Positions 11,207-22,476 are shown, counted from the first letter of the stretch. The stretch: 64,000 nucleotides of DNA from Bolinopsis microptera (GCF_026151205.1 NC_087073.1:7585001-7649000); one strand, 5' to 3'. A program made the numbers and translations. The notes: generated from the sequence alone by a model not told the origin.

Positions 11207-12884
11207 GTATGGTGGCCGAGGAGGGTCATTTTTAAAAATAAAATAAAAAACCATACTCACGTGGCCGAGGAGGGTCATTCGGCCGAGGAGGGTCATTTTT
11301 AAAAATGGCCCTGCTCGGCCATGGCCGAGCAGGGCCAAACAATATGACGAAGAAATAGCCCTCCTCGGCCATGGCCGAGCAGGGCCAAACAATATGACGC
11401 AAAAATGGCCCTCCTCAGTCCTCGGCCATGGCCGAGCAGGGCCAAACAATATGACGCAAAAATGGCCCTCCTCGGCCATGGCCGAGCAGAGCCAAAACAA
11501 TATGACAGAAATGGCCGTCTGTGCCGCTAGCCACGGGGTAAGCGTCGTACGCGTTGACGCTCTGTTCCGTTGGACCTATGTAGCCCCCGGTCTACTCAAC
11601 TGAATACTCTAGAAATCGTGTGTGAGGGTTAAATGAGGAGCTGTACATGATCAATACAGCAAAGCTTCGGACGAAGAAAATGTGGTATAACACCTCAACC
11701 GTCGCCGGCGTTAGATTTGATCCTTCGGTTTCCTGTACATGCTGGTTACATGCCGTAACTATATAGCCATGGTTGTTCGAAGTAAAACGTAAGGGTGGTC
11801 ATTTCACTTGATGGCCCTGCTGCAGCGCAGCAGGGTGGAATTATTTGCATTGCGTATAATTGTTATCTTACAATTACATGTCACATTTCTTAATTACTAG
11901 AGCCTAAATTTAGATAATTTAAAGTATATTTCTGTCTTTGGTGCAGTACAGGCCGTGAACACTGCGATCCGATTAAATAATGGAGAGATTCCAAAAACCG
12001 CGCGCTCGTTATTTGTGATTGATTGCGTGCGTGAGCCTCCGTGAACATTATGCATTAGTACCGCTCAAGCATAAATAGAAGTACTAAGCAGTACGCAGTT
12101 CTGCGTACAAATTTGTAGCACAAGTTTCATTCAACTTAACTACCCAATTATTTACTGGGCCGCGCTCAGCCTGTCATTCCGCCAAATCTTTATAAACATA
12201 ATTGATAATAGCCTGGGGTCCCCAGGTAACCCAATTATGTGACATGTAATTGTATTATATTTTATTACATTTTAAAATCGAGGTCCAAGATTTTCAAAAT
12301 CGAATTAAAAATATTTGAAGGCCTATATCAAAATTTTTGCTCTAGAGTTCTTTTTTTACTGATCCTAATATGAGAACATATCCTGAAAATTTGAGGGTGA
12401 TTGCTCAAAAAAATGTAGGAGAAGATAAATTTTTAAACTCGATTTGTAGAACGCGCTATTGAAAATCGCTCTTGAAATAAAATTACACATAATACCATGG
12501 CTAGCGGCATAGACGGCCATTTCTGTCATATTGTTTTGGCTCTGCTCGGCCATGGCCGAGGAGGGCCATTTTTGCGTCATATTGTTTGGCCCTGCTCGGC
12601 CATGGCCGAGCAGGGCCATTTTTTTTAAATGACCCTCCTCGGCCGAATGACCCTCCTCGGCCACGTGAGTATGGTTTTTTTATTTTATTTTTTAAAATGA
12701 CCTTCCTCGGCCATGGCCGAGGAGGGCCATTTTTGCGTCATATTGTTTGGCCCTGCTCGGCCATGGCAGAGCAGGGCTATTTTTTAAAAATGACCCTCCT
12801 CGGCCGAATGACCCTCCTTGGCCACGTGAGTATGGTTTTTTATTTTATTTTTAAAAATTACCCTCCTCGGCCACCATACATGTG
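11207..12884. mobile_element. Foldback element with GGCCATGGCC subrepeats
   Basis: Two inverted arms, about 11207-11545 and 12487-12884, begin/end with GTATGGTGGCCGAGG. Each is built from subrepeats holding the palindrome GGCCATGGCC, CTCCTCGGCC or CTGCTCGGCC variants, and CAAACAATATGACGC spacers. The roughly 940-bp centre has no coding capacity. Arms with internal subrepeats around a non-coding loop fit a foldback or MITE-type DNA element. A target duplication is not clear. A family A element is inserted in the centre at 12152. Confidence 0.75.
12152..12229 (+). mobile_element. Ultra-short MITE, family A (complete)
   Basis: A 78-bp element starting TTACTGGGCCGCGC and ending CCCCAGGTAA, flanked by the perfect 9-bp direct repeat CCCAATTAT (12143-12151, 12230-12238). 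The ends pair with each other and CTCAG near the start can pair with CCTGGGG near the end, so the transcript would fold into a long stem. It encodes no protein. Confidence 0.85.
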
Positions 12885-13264
12885 AGACGAAACGAAACGA
12901 AACGAAACACAATATTTACTACCCCGCTCGTATGCGACAAAGATATTGCATAAAAAATACCTAAATAATTTACACAATACGGTGCCCATGTCTGAGCGGC
13001 TCTCCACAAAAACTTTCTCTCCTCCTCAGAGCAGAAGATTTTTTTTTAAAAATATATAAACTGGGATTTCATAAAAATTTAAGAACCAATGTACTTTATT
13101 TGACAATAAAATATAAAAAATTGTGGCTCACCTAAGGTTTATAAACTACCAAGACGTGCGCCGAGTTAGACTTTTCGACGGTCTTATATAATTAGAACAA
13201 AATATTTACGAGTATCACCCGTTAAGTCACACACAAGAAAAACTTCATGATTATGCATCGTTCA
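12885..13264. repeat. Spacer with family C copy
   Basis: Includes the array ACGAAACGAAACGAAACG at about 12894-12908 and a family C unit at 13131-13228 (GTTTATAAACTACCAAGACG ... TTTACGAGTATCACCCG). No gene. Confidence 0.6.
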
Positions 13265-14036
13265 CTATGATATCTTGTCCTCACAACAAATAATACCACT
13301 TTTGATATAATATCGTCTCTTCAAATCCTTCTTTGCCTTCTCTTTCATCTCCAAAACGAGCAGATGATGTCTGGCTCGCTCCTCAGGTGACCGATCTGGT
13401 GAAATGAACACAGTTTTGTGGTGCTCACTCAGTTTCAGGTTTTTCGATTTTGATAAAATCTGATGTACAGTATTCGAATTTGATAACAAAATTTTGACTG
13501 GTCTAGTGGTCTGGTCTTGTCAGCTGATTTCCTTCCAATCCTTACAGCTTCGAAGTGTGGTTTCACTTCAATCTGTTCAAACAGTTCGTCTACTTTGTCT
13601 GATAGTTTCTCTTCATCTGTCTCCTTTAAACCAAAAATGAGAACATTCCTGCTGCGATCCTCTTCTAACACAGCCTTCTGCACAACTTTTTTCAGGCTCT
13701 CCTCCGTTATTGTACTGTTCGGCGAGGCTTTTAACACAGCTTGACTGTATGACTTGATCTCAGCTTGAACAGTGTCCTGTTCAATTCCTCAACATCTTTC
13801 ATTGCATTCAGAGTTTCTCCGACGACAGAATTCAACTGATAGTACATATTATACATCAAATTTGATAAAACCTTCTTGACTGGCTTTTCAAACTTTTCAA
13901 CTGAAAACCTTGTTCTATTTTCACAGTTCGTGGCTTCTGCAATATTCGAAATTAAAGCGTCGAAATCCTCATTCGCTTCGTTGAAAAATGTAGAGTGTCC
14001 TGATAAACGCTGCAGTAAATCTGTGTCCTTCATCAT
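13265..14036 (-). pseudogene. LINE ORF1-type protein remnant
   Basis: Reads leftwards from an ATG at 14036. The N-terminal third is predicted helical. The middle holds an RRM-like segment (RSRNVLIFGLKE, then EAVRIGRKSADKTRP), and the end is a basic region (VFISPDRSPEERARHH, then a KEKAKKDLKRR helix). This order matches the ORF1 nucleic-acid-binding proteins of CR1/Jockey-type LINEs. Two frameshifts interrupt it, near 13735 and near 13495; the second lies at a duplicated AGACCA. No ORF2 reverse transcriptase follows, so it is a truncated or solo ORF1 of about 250 codons. Confidence 0.65.
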
Positions 14037-14267
14037 GTACTTAACTTGTATTACAAGGCTACACGGTGGTCGCAGTGCAATTAAACGATTTTACTGATAA
14101 GAGAGCAACTGTTATCAACACACAAGCTAAAAGGTTTTGCAAATATATAGATAAATAAACAAATCTAAAAATTTACAAATTACCGTTTTATTTACATTCT
14201 ATTAAGTCCCCAAACGTTATAGTTTTAAATTTTGAACAAAATCTTGACTCTTTTCTGTTTAATAAAA
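14037..14267. other. Spacer 5' of the LINE remnant
   Basis: AT-rich sequence with no gene; probably part of the LINE 5' untranslated region, but I cannot prove it. Confidence 0.4.
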
Positions 14268-14787
14268 TTTGACCAAAACCCATAATCATGGGTAGAGTGG
14301 ACCGCTGCCAGTGTCTCTCTTTCCCAAACAAAAGGAAATGATATTAATTTGATTGACCGTTCTCAAATGCAAAATGATACCGAGAATGAAATCGGTCGCT
14401 CGCTTTTCCCATTCATTCACGGCTTACGAATTGTATAAATAAGTTTCGATTGATTACATCAATCAGATGCTGTAAAAATCTCTTTGGGTTGCGTTCGGGT
14501 CGATACCTAGTATTTCGGGGTAAGGGACAAGGGTGGTAGTTATTACTTATTGAATAAGCTGAAGTTTATTGAATCTTTATTGCCGAGTACAGCTGCCTTT
14601 GGGTAGTTCTTCTTAATCTATTACAATTGTAAATAAATGGGAAAAGCGAGCGACCGATTTCATTCTCGGTATCATTTTGCATTTGAGAACGGTCAATCAA
14701 ATTAATATCATTTCCTTTTGTTTGGGAAAGAGAGACACTGGCAGCGGTCCACTCTACCCATGATTATGGGTTTTGGTCAAATATCAT
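14268..14787. mobile_element. Palindromic MITE, copy 1
   Basis: A near-perfect inverted repeat: about 150 bp starting TTTGACCAAAACCCATAATC is repeated in reverse at 14637-14785, around a core holding TCGGGTCGATACCTAG. A close copy is at 57402-57905. Partial or divergent arms occur at 18838-18960, 24925-25050, 26905-27015, 30715-30840 and 36296-36335, and two split halves lie at about 19430-19545 and 21475-21533. There is no coding capacity. Confidence 0.85.
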
Positions 14788-16009
14788 CTCTTTTTGATTA
14801 TTATGTCAGGGTACTTTATAAAGTCGAAATATAAACTGATATCTTCATTAATAAGGAGGAAGTTTCAACGATTTCGAAATTTTTCCTTTAAAAACATTTC
14901 CTTGTGTTTAGGGAAGCATATCGGTCGATCACTGACTGAATATGCCACTTAATATTCATTCAAGTTGGCATTAAATTCATATATAATGACATTAAACTGT
15001 CGTGGCATTAAGCAGAATTTGTTGGAAATCACGAATGAGCAAAATTCTCACCTTTCGCACGTGCAAACTTTGAGCGGACATTGCGTGCGCATCCAATATT
15101 GAATTGCCGTACATTTTTGCATGTAATTGTTTTATATATAGCTTGATAAGCATGAAAAGTTTCAAAGTATTTCAAGAAGAACTGTAATCACAACGGCAAT
15201 CTAAAGTTGACAGAAAATGACGAAAACAGCAATTTCAGTGATTTTAGCAATTTTCTATCAATTTGGGCGTGTCCCCACGTGTGCAACTTTTCGAATTTTA
15301 ACTTTAAAACTAACCTAATGCACAATTTATACCTATAGGAAGCAGAACTGAGCTCCACAACCCAAGGCATGGCCCAACACCAGAGAATACTAAATCGCAA
15401 AATTGACGTTTATATAAAATAATTCTTCAAAAAAGCACAAACTTCAATGACGAATATCTTTATGAAGGAGCAAGCTAAAAAAACTTTCCGGTAGATTTTC
15501 AGAATGCTTGAACAATTATCTAAGATGAAAATTTCCTCAGATTTTGAATACAATTACTCCTTAATGGTTTAAAATTAATTTTAAAAGTTATTACTTTGTC
15601 AAAAATCAAGTTTTAAAAACGGTTAACTTGATGACGTCATCAAGGGGTGTTTATGACGTCAAATAATTTTTGTATACAATGTAAACTAAAGTGTAAACAA
15701 TTATTTGCAAGACCTGTGGTCGGAAATGGCTGTATCTTTTATACTTTTGAATCTATGGACACTTAAATACAGGCTACAATTGACTGGCAAAGCGTCTATC
15801 CCTGAATATGTATCACGACAATCTATCGTAAAACAGGGGTTCTAGAAAACCCATTTCCCGATGCTCCTGAAACCTGAAACTTTTTTTGCAGTCGATTTGG
15901 TCAACGTCTAGACGCCCTGAAAAATTTCAGATCTCTAACTCGATTTTAACATGGTTTTTAAGGCACCTGAATATGGCGATTTTGGGTTTTTTACCGAATT
16001 TCGTATAAC
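14788..16009. repeat. Composite repeat body, copy 1
   Basis: About 1.2 kb without a gene. It is paralogous to 57906-58249 plus 61258-62150. The second copy is split by a 3-kb DNA transposon, and this copy supplies its empty site (GCATGTAATTGTTTTATATA near 15118-15137). Confidence 0.85.
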
Positions 16010-16358
16010 AGTGCTGGCGAGTATTTTATGCAAATTTCTTAAAAATCTCAACATAACTATTTTTTATTCCTGTCATCTTTGACATCAAATTATAATGTTT
16101 TGAACTAAAAATAAATCTGCTGAACGACTTCCGATGAGTCTTAATGCCTGGAAAACTCCTGCCGGAGGCGGCGGCCTTCGGCCGCCGCCTCCGGCCGGAG
16201 TGCACGCTTCGCGTGCACAAAAGAGGCTTGTAACGTGTACCAAAGGGGGTATAATAGTAAAGGGGGTATAATAGTAAAGGGGGTATAATAGTAAATGGGG
16301 AACATAGTATACCCACAATAAATGCAACGGTCGTGCTTGCCAGCACTGTGATTGGTTT
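16010..16358. mobile_element. MITE with CAGTGCTGGC ends
   Basis: Starts near CAGTGCTGGCGAG and ends CTTGCCAGCACTG. It contains three tandem copies of AAAGGGGGTATAATAGT. Related copies lie at 62157-62424 and, inverted, at 41452-41690. This copy alone carries two strong hairpins: a GCCGGAGGCGGCGGCC stem with a TTC loop, and GTGCACGC-TTC-GCGTGCAC. Confidence 0.7.
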
Positions 16359-17177
16359 TGTTCTCTTTACGATCCCAAAACTGAAAGTTTCAAAATTAAA
16401 GACATTTTTGTGCTCAATATAACAGTGCATGGATAAGGCAGAATGTTCATAAATTTTTCGGCCATCTAAAATAAATTTACTACGGTGGCCATTAAGACGG
16501 ATGTGGAATGGGGTGAGAGTCTGTCCGAAATAAGTATCTTCACGCCCGTTTTGCATTTTGTGTGCAACATAGCTGGCACTGGGCAACATAGATAACATGC
16601 TTGTCCTTGCATGTTAGAGTTCCGTCTAGCACCAGTTTTATGTTGTTGACCATGATCTTTGAGTCCTTGTCAAACCGCTCCTACTGAATCTCTCGCCCAA
16701 ATTTTAAGAAAATTCTTGTGAAAAGGCCCTTTGGGTATGAAATTGATCTGAATCGGTGTATTTGTGGACGATGATTCCGAATCACCCCCCATGACGTAGG
16801 GTAAAAATACTTCCCTGGAGAGTAATGGGCAAAAAACCGTTTTGGACACGTGACAGGCTAGTAAAACATGAATTCGATTGTTTAGGGCTCGGGTTAGGGT
16901 TAGGGTTGTGGTAAGGGTTATGGATAGCTAATAGCTTCTGGGTTATGGTTAGGGTTAGGGTTGGGATTAGGGTTTATGTAAAACCGTTTTGTACGGCTGC
17001 AAAACCATAAAAACCAAAGTCACGTGAAATTTTTCCTACATCAAGGGTTTCCAGTTGTCCCAGTTTTCGATTCTTCACTAGTATATTAAAACCGATTAAA
17101 GGGTGTTTCCTAGTGGCGAATACTATCCGTACATCCCCACATAACCTCTTTATGTCCGAATTAAGTTCTTTAACCAA
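16345..17177 (-). pseudogene. Penelope-like retroelement remnant with GIY-YIG-type domain
   Basis: Minus-strand pieces resemble the C-terminal part of Penelope-like elements. One has CKDKHVIYVAQCQLCC, and the next holds YFGQTLTPFHIRLNGHRS, which fits the GIY-YIG nuclease pattern (Y-x-G-Q-T ... R ... G-H-R). An upstream piece at about 16974-17177 reads VRIVFATRKHPLIGFN. The copy is broken, partial and old, and lacks a recognisable reverse transcriptase here. A degenerate telomere-like tract (16875-16975) lies between the pieces. Confidence 0.55.
16875..16975 (+). repeat. Degenerate TTAGGG-like tract
   Basis: Interrupted runs of GGTTAGGGTTAGGGTT with variant units. Similar tracts lie inside the CD225 gene introns (18000-18115, 23287-23395, 30190-30290) and, as CCCTAA, at 41155-41350. 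Confidence 0.8.
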
Positions 17178-17274
17178 CTTTTTAGGACCAATGCTATCAA
17201 GAGAGTGTTGTACGGAGAATACGAGGCTCTGTTGTGTCTTATCCTCGGTGACTCTGGTTGGATAACTTGTTTGC

Positions 17275-19398
17275 CTAATAGACTATAATAACAAATAAGA
17301 TTCCCACGACTACTTCTGTGATGATCGATGCTATAGCCCATTTCTTAGCCGCCTGGGAAAGTGATTTATGAGACAGAGAAGGTTTGCGCACCAATCGTTC
17401 TACAGTAAAATACGTTTGTGTACATGGAAAGCAATAATTCATCTTAGCAGAAGGAACTGAATTAAGATTCAAATGTCAAATAGGTAAGTGAGCACCTGTC
17501 CATTTCTTTTCCCCCCTTCCAAATCATTTCGTCCATAACACGCGTTTGCCTCGTTAGCTTTCATCACAGCAGCAATTCCACACGGGAATCCACAGAAGCA
17601 CAGAATACACGATATCCAGGCTAAGCCGGAGTTTGATTGTGGTTTGTTTCCTTGTTGTACCTAGGTTATTTTACGGTTAAGTTAGAAAATAAGATATTAT
17701 TTAGTTCATTGTAGTTTCTGCAGCAGCAGAAACTAAACATATAAAACACACTCAAACAGTTATTATATCACGTGATCACAACGAACAAGAAGCTCATATT
17801 ACACGGTTACACGAAGGTCGCACTTTCTTGAGGGATTAGCAACAGTAGGTATAGGGTATAGACTCGTATAGAATTAGAGTTACTTTGGGATACTGGCCAA
17901 GTAATATCTTTAGCGAGTGATTCCTCGCTTTTACTCTTTTAAGGCACCAAGAGGTAGGAAATAACAAGTAAAAATAATGTGTGAATTTTCTCGTTACTGT
18001 TAGGGTTAGGGTTAGAGCATAATATGCTTCAGTTAGGGATCGGGTTAGGGTTCGGGTTCAGGTCAGTGTAGACTGTACACTGTAGATGCCAGGGTTAGGG
18101 TTTCGAATAGTCCTTCAGGGCCACCTAGAGAACGTATTAAAAAGTCACGTGACAGTCGAGTGTAGAGTGGTTAATAATCATCCAACTTTTACAGTTCAGT
18201 TACAGACCATAAATAGTTCGGTAATCATTATGAATCTATCAAGAAATCATCAACGTATGTACATTGTACACCGCCTATAGTTGTACTGTGTACAACGTAT
18301 GACAACAGTTATGTACAAATGGAGTGCCTTTGTGCTACTGCAATTGTAACATTATTATGCATGTAATTTTCACTATCTAACTTATTGATATTCAGCGTTT
18401 AAAACATGTTAATGTTAAAACAGGGAAAATAAAAAGAAAACTTTCCAAAAATATATATTTACCACAACAACTTGTGGTTGAGCTTGAGCCTGAGGATATT
18501 GTTGAAGAGATAACCGGGCTGACCTGGAGCTCGGGGGAACGCCTGAGGAAATTGAACTTTAATATTTTAATACTTTAAAAAAAACTATTCAAATATTTAA
18601 TATTTAAAATTTAAAGACTATTTTAATATTATGAAACAATTAGTTCAAATTCAATCGAATTTTTAACAAATTGGTATCTTGATATCATATTATGATTAGC
18701 GTAGCGGTGTAAGACACTTTTAATTTCATGACCATTGTGAAGATAAACCAACATTGGTAGGAATTGATATAATTTAATCTAAAAGCTTAAAATCTAAGCT
18801 TAACATTTTATAAGGATTGAAATAAGTAATAACTTATTCGACCAAAACCCAGAATTGGGTAAAGAGGACCGCTGCCAGTGTTTTTTTTTTCCAAACAAAA
18901 GCAAATGATATTAATTTGAATGACCGTCCGTAAATGCAAAATGATACCGAGAATAAACTAATAAGTAACAACAGAGGGGCGGTCATCGCCATAATCACCA
19001 TTTTCATGCCATCAATTTTTTGTCATTTTTGATATCAGATATCGAAGGTAAAAATCAAAAGTTTTGAATTTCTGGGATGAGTGGTAAAAATGGCGATGAT
19101 TATTCCAAAACTTGGAAATATAATAAAGCTAGGATCACATAAAATACCTGTTGCGGCGGATATTGCGGAGGATACGCCTGATGAAATGTTATTAGATAAT
19201 TGATTACTAAGCTAATACTAAATAAATCGGATGAAAACGAATGAATGGTTGAAAACGAATGTGGCAATGAAAAAGGTAATTAAATTAGTTTATAACCTGT
19301 TGAGGAGGAGGGTAAGCAGGTTGTTCTTGAGGAGGATAATCACCCGGGGGAGGGGGTAGTCCCATTACCTCGGCGTATGGTGGTGGTGGTGCAGCCAT
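17275..19398 (-). CDS. CD225 (IFITM/dispanin-like) membrane protein, gene 1
   Basis: Five phase-0 exons on the minus strand. Exon 1 is 19297-19398 (starts MAAPPPPYAEV, Pro-rich). Exon 2 is 19148-19177 (AYPPQYPPQQ). Exon 3 is 18463-18542 (Pro/Gln-rich). Exon 4 is 17496-17660, with the first hydrophobic segment (LAWISCILCFCGFPCGIAAV) and an acidic loop. Exon 5 is 17275-17352 (AAKKWAIASIITEVVVG, second membrane segment). A Pro-rich cytosolic head, two hydrophobic segments and a conserved K-K-W match the CD225 family of small membrane and vesicle proteins. Exon 3 is one base shorter than the equivalent 81-base exon of gene 2. That shifts the frame unless the exon is skipped, which the phase-0 design allows. 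Function is inferred from family only. Confidence 0.72.
18838..18960 (+). repeat. MITE arm in CD225 gene 1 intron
   Basis: A divergent single arm of the palindromic MITE (GACCAAAACCCAGAATTGGG ... AAATGCAAAATGATACCG) within intron 2. The same arm sits at equivalent places in genes 2 and 3, so it predates the gene duplications. Confidence 0.7.
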
Positions 19399-19429
19399 TA
19401 TTTCCTAGGCAGCTGTTATACTTATACTC

Positions 19430-21533
19430 GGCATGAATAAAGATTCAATAAACATCAGCTAATTGGACACTAATTACCACCTGCACCCTTATCCCGAAAT
19501 ACTAGGTATCGACCCGAAAGTAACCCAAAGAGATTTTTACGGATGTTGATAGCGTATGCAGGGAAGCACTCCTGTTCAAGCTGGGCAACATGGGCATAAC
19601 AGGCAAATTCTTCGATTGCATCAGCCACATGTACAATAACTCTTCAACCCGAGTCAAGCTGATTCAAAAGCTATCCGCAGCCATTGACGTCACCATCGGC
19701 ACAGAACAAGGACATCCAATGTCCCCCGAGCTCTTCAAACTATATATCCACGAGCTCTCTATCAGACTTGAACAAATCGAGGAATTGGATGTACCTTTAT
19801 TAAACGGTGTAAAAGTAAGTCACCTCCTATGGGCAGATGACCTGGTACTCTTAGTGCTGGATGCGGGCAGCTTACAGAAACTGCTCAATTGCTTGCATGA
19901 CTATGCCGAAAAGTGGGAGCTGTCTGTGAATATCAACAAAACCAGCGTGATGGTATTTAACACAAGCTCACGAATACTGAAATGTGCTTACGGCTTCAAA
20001 CTAGGCAACAATTGGACATCGCACCAGTCAGAAAATACTGCTATCTAGGAATCCAATTCTCCCTGAACGGTTCCTTCAAGCAAGCAATCGATGAACTTAG
20101 GAAGAAAGCTCTTCGCTCATTCTTCTCTCTGAGACGAACTATTGACACGAGAGCCCTCACCACTAGCACGATGCTAAAACTCATTGATAGCTTAGTCAAG
20201 CCAGTGCAGTGGCCACATCTGGATGCCCTATTTGGCTGCCATCAACCAACATCGTGAAAGCCATCCTCTCGAAAAATCAAGAAGCGAGTCTTCCCAAAGC
20301 AGCAGCAAAAGATGCTCTTGAAACTACTCCCTTGAAAATTCTTAAATGGATATTGGGTGTCGACAAAAAGGCAAATAACAACTTCTGCTACGGAGATACA
20401 GGTAGAACCCCCTGGACAGTAACCGTCCTCCCTCAATGTATTGCCTACTTCTGTAGAGCATCACAAGCGGTAGTAGGTAACGTGAACACCCTCTTGCACC
20501 ATACATTTCAGGAACAGAAACAATTGAACCTTACCTGGTATGATGCATGGTCTACTATCATCAAGACGAGCACTGTCGCTAAGCCACACCTACCCTACAC
20601 CCTTGCGGCTCGTGAACACATACACGAAACATTTGTTAACCACTGGAAGAAGGATCTTCACAACCAGCCTAAAATGTCATTCTACACTGCGGTCAAAGCT
20701 GAGTTTGGTGAAGAACTGTACTTACAGCTCCCATGCAGGGTCAAAAGAGCTAACATCGCGAAACTTCGATCTAGCAGTCACGATCTGAGGATTGAGAAAG
20801 GTCGATACACTGGAGATCGCTACAACACAGCACTGAAAACATGTCGCTTTTGCTGCTCCTCAGACACCGACGTCATGCGGTTCTTCGAAGAACTACCATT
20901 CTTTGAAACACCAATCTTTGAAACCGAGGACCACGTCATAAATGAATGCCCCAGCTACAACTCCCTCCGCGTCCGGTCCAACCTCTCAGACAACCTTAAA
21001 AGCCTCATAATGCTCAAAGAATATGGGGCCATCATGAACTCATTCCATGCAACTGAATTTGGAAAGTACCTCACAGAATCCTTTCACCTTCGACATCCTC
21101 CTGAAAAGAAGTCCTAGTAATCACCTCCCGTCTCCTACTCATAGTCATTAACTCATCTCCATGACTTTTTTACTCGTATTTAAATTATTATATTCGATTT
21201 TTCTTTCGTGAAATTGTAAAGCGGTTAATTTTTAAGAATTTATTTTTATAGCATTCTCTCAATTTTTAGAGTTCTGGTCGTCTTTATGAATTGCTGTATT
21301 ACCAAGACGAGTTCGTTAGGGTTCTCCTTGGTCATTTCATGTTTAATTCCTGTTTAATTCCTGTTTAATTCCATCATCATTGCAAAAATAAAACCCAGTC
21401 CATGGGACTGAAAAAATTAGTTGACTTTCGATTCGAAAGAGTTAAATTCTAAATCATAAACAGGAATCATAATTCGTAAGTTTTGTTTGAGGTATTCCAC
21501 TCTACCCATGATTATGGGTTTTGGTCAAATATA
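19430..21533 (+). mobile_element. LINE, 5'-truncated, inside a palindromic MITE
   Basis: Reverse transcriptase coding starts abruptly near 19546 (codes DSVCREALLFKL) and runs to a stop at 21117. Motifs: the GTEQGHPMSPELFKLYI block, the catalytic WADDLVLL box, VNINKTSVMVF, then a thumb/connection region and a C-terminal CRFCC ... H-x4-C knuckle. Two frameshifts (near 20000 and 20230) break it. The 3' untranslated region shares AGAGTTCTGGTCGTCTTTATG with the LINE ending at 33957. MITE sequence flanks both sides (about 19430-19545 and 21475-21533), marking the insertion site. Clade not assigned. Confidence 0.85.
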
Positions 21534-21589
21534 TGATATAGAATTGTAATTATAGGACTTAAAAAGACAGTTGATGGAAATTTAGCGTC

Positions 21590-22060
21590 CGCTTATGGCC
21601 TTAACGCCAACGGGCGCAATTCTTGTTAGGTGTCATAATTGACTCAAAACTTAGTTGGAGCCAGCACATTAAACAGTTAAAGACTAACATATTTAGAAAT
21701 GCTGGCGTAATGATGAAACTTAAAAGTTCCATTCCGAATAAAGCTCAAAAAATGCTATACATATAATTACAATAGCTTGATTCAATCTCACCTGTATTAT
21801 TGCGCTACTGTTTGGGGTATTAAATCTTTAAATTCCATTCAGTCTTTATTCTCTGCTCAAAAGAAAGCTATTCGCGCTACTAATTCAGAATATCATAACT
21901 ATTTTCACGACAAAGAAAAACGTAAACTGCCATCTCACACAAAATCTATCTTTAAAAAATAGGACCTCATTGCTAAAAGCTTTCTACTAACTTTGATGCA
22001 CAAGGTTTATATAGGAGTAGCACCATCAAGTATCTGTAGTATATTTTTCAAGTATCTGTA
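21590..22060 (+). pseudogene. CR1/Jockey-type LINE fragment
   Basis: Frames encode a reverse-transcriptase C-terminal segment: a VIIDSKLSWSQHIKQLK motif, then SLIQSHLYYCATVWG, then QKKAIRAT. These are the usual thumb-region motifs of CR1/Jockey LINEs. It is truncated at both ends with frame breaks. Confidence 0.7.
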
Positions 22061-22100
22061 GTATATTTTTCAAGTATCTGTAGTTTATTTTTCAACTTTC
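22027..22100 (+). repeat. Three 22-bp tandem units
   Basis: CAAGTATCTGTAGTATATTT-type units follow one another three times at the end of the LINE fragment. The unit arises from the LINE coding sequence. Confidence 0.8.
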
Positions 22101-22476
22101 ACTGCCACACTTAGGCTTATCTTACCTACACATTTTTTAAACGAAATTCCTTGCGCACCGCGTAATAAAAATACTTGGATTTCTACCACTTTGATAGTAT
22201 GAGAATATTTTTATTATGATTTTTTATTAAATAAACATGACAAGAGTTTAGTGGGGAGATAATATACATGATATAGTTGATTTATATAATTATAATATAG
22301 ATTATTTATTCTTTAGTGTAGATTAATTTTATTTTTATATTTACTAAGTGTTAAGGATCAACCATAAGTTATTGATATTGTTGAATTATTTAATGATAAA
22401 TTGATATTATAAATGTTTGTAATATCCTATTGAGGCACATACCACCCCATCGCGGGTTTACTACTACTTACTACTA
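22101..22476. other. AT-rich spacer 3' of CD225 gene 2
   Basis: Very AT-rich sequence, including a run of TACTACT/TTACTAC triplets just before the gene 2 stop codon. No gene. Confidence 0.5.

Noticed and set aside
16026-16330. Hydrophobic minus-strand frame with repeated L-L-Y-P-L-Y-Y-Y-T-P
   Set aside because: It reads through the AAAGGGGGTATAATAGT tandem repeat of a MITE. Only the part above 16345 resembles a real protein (Penelope-like remnant).
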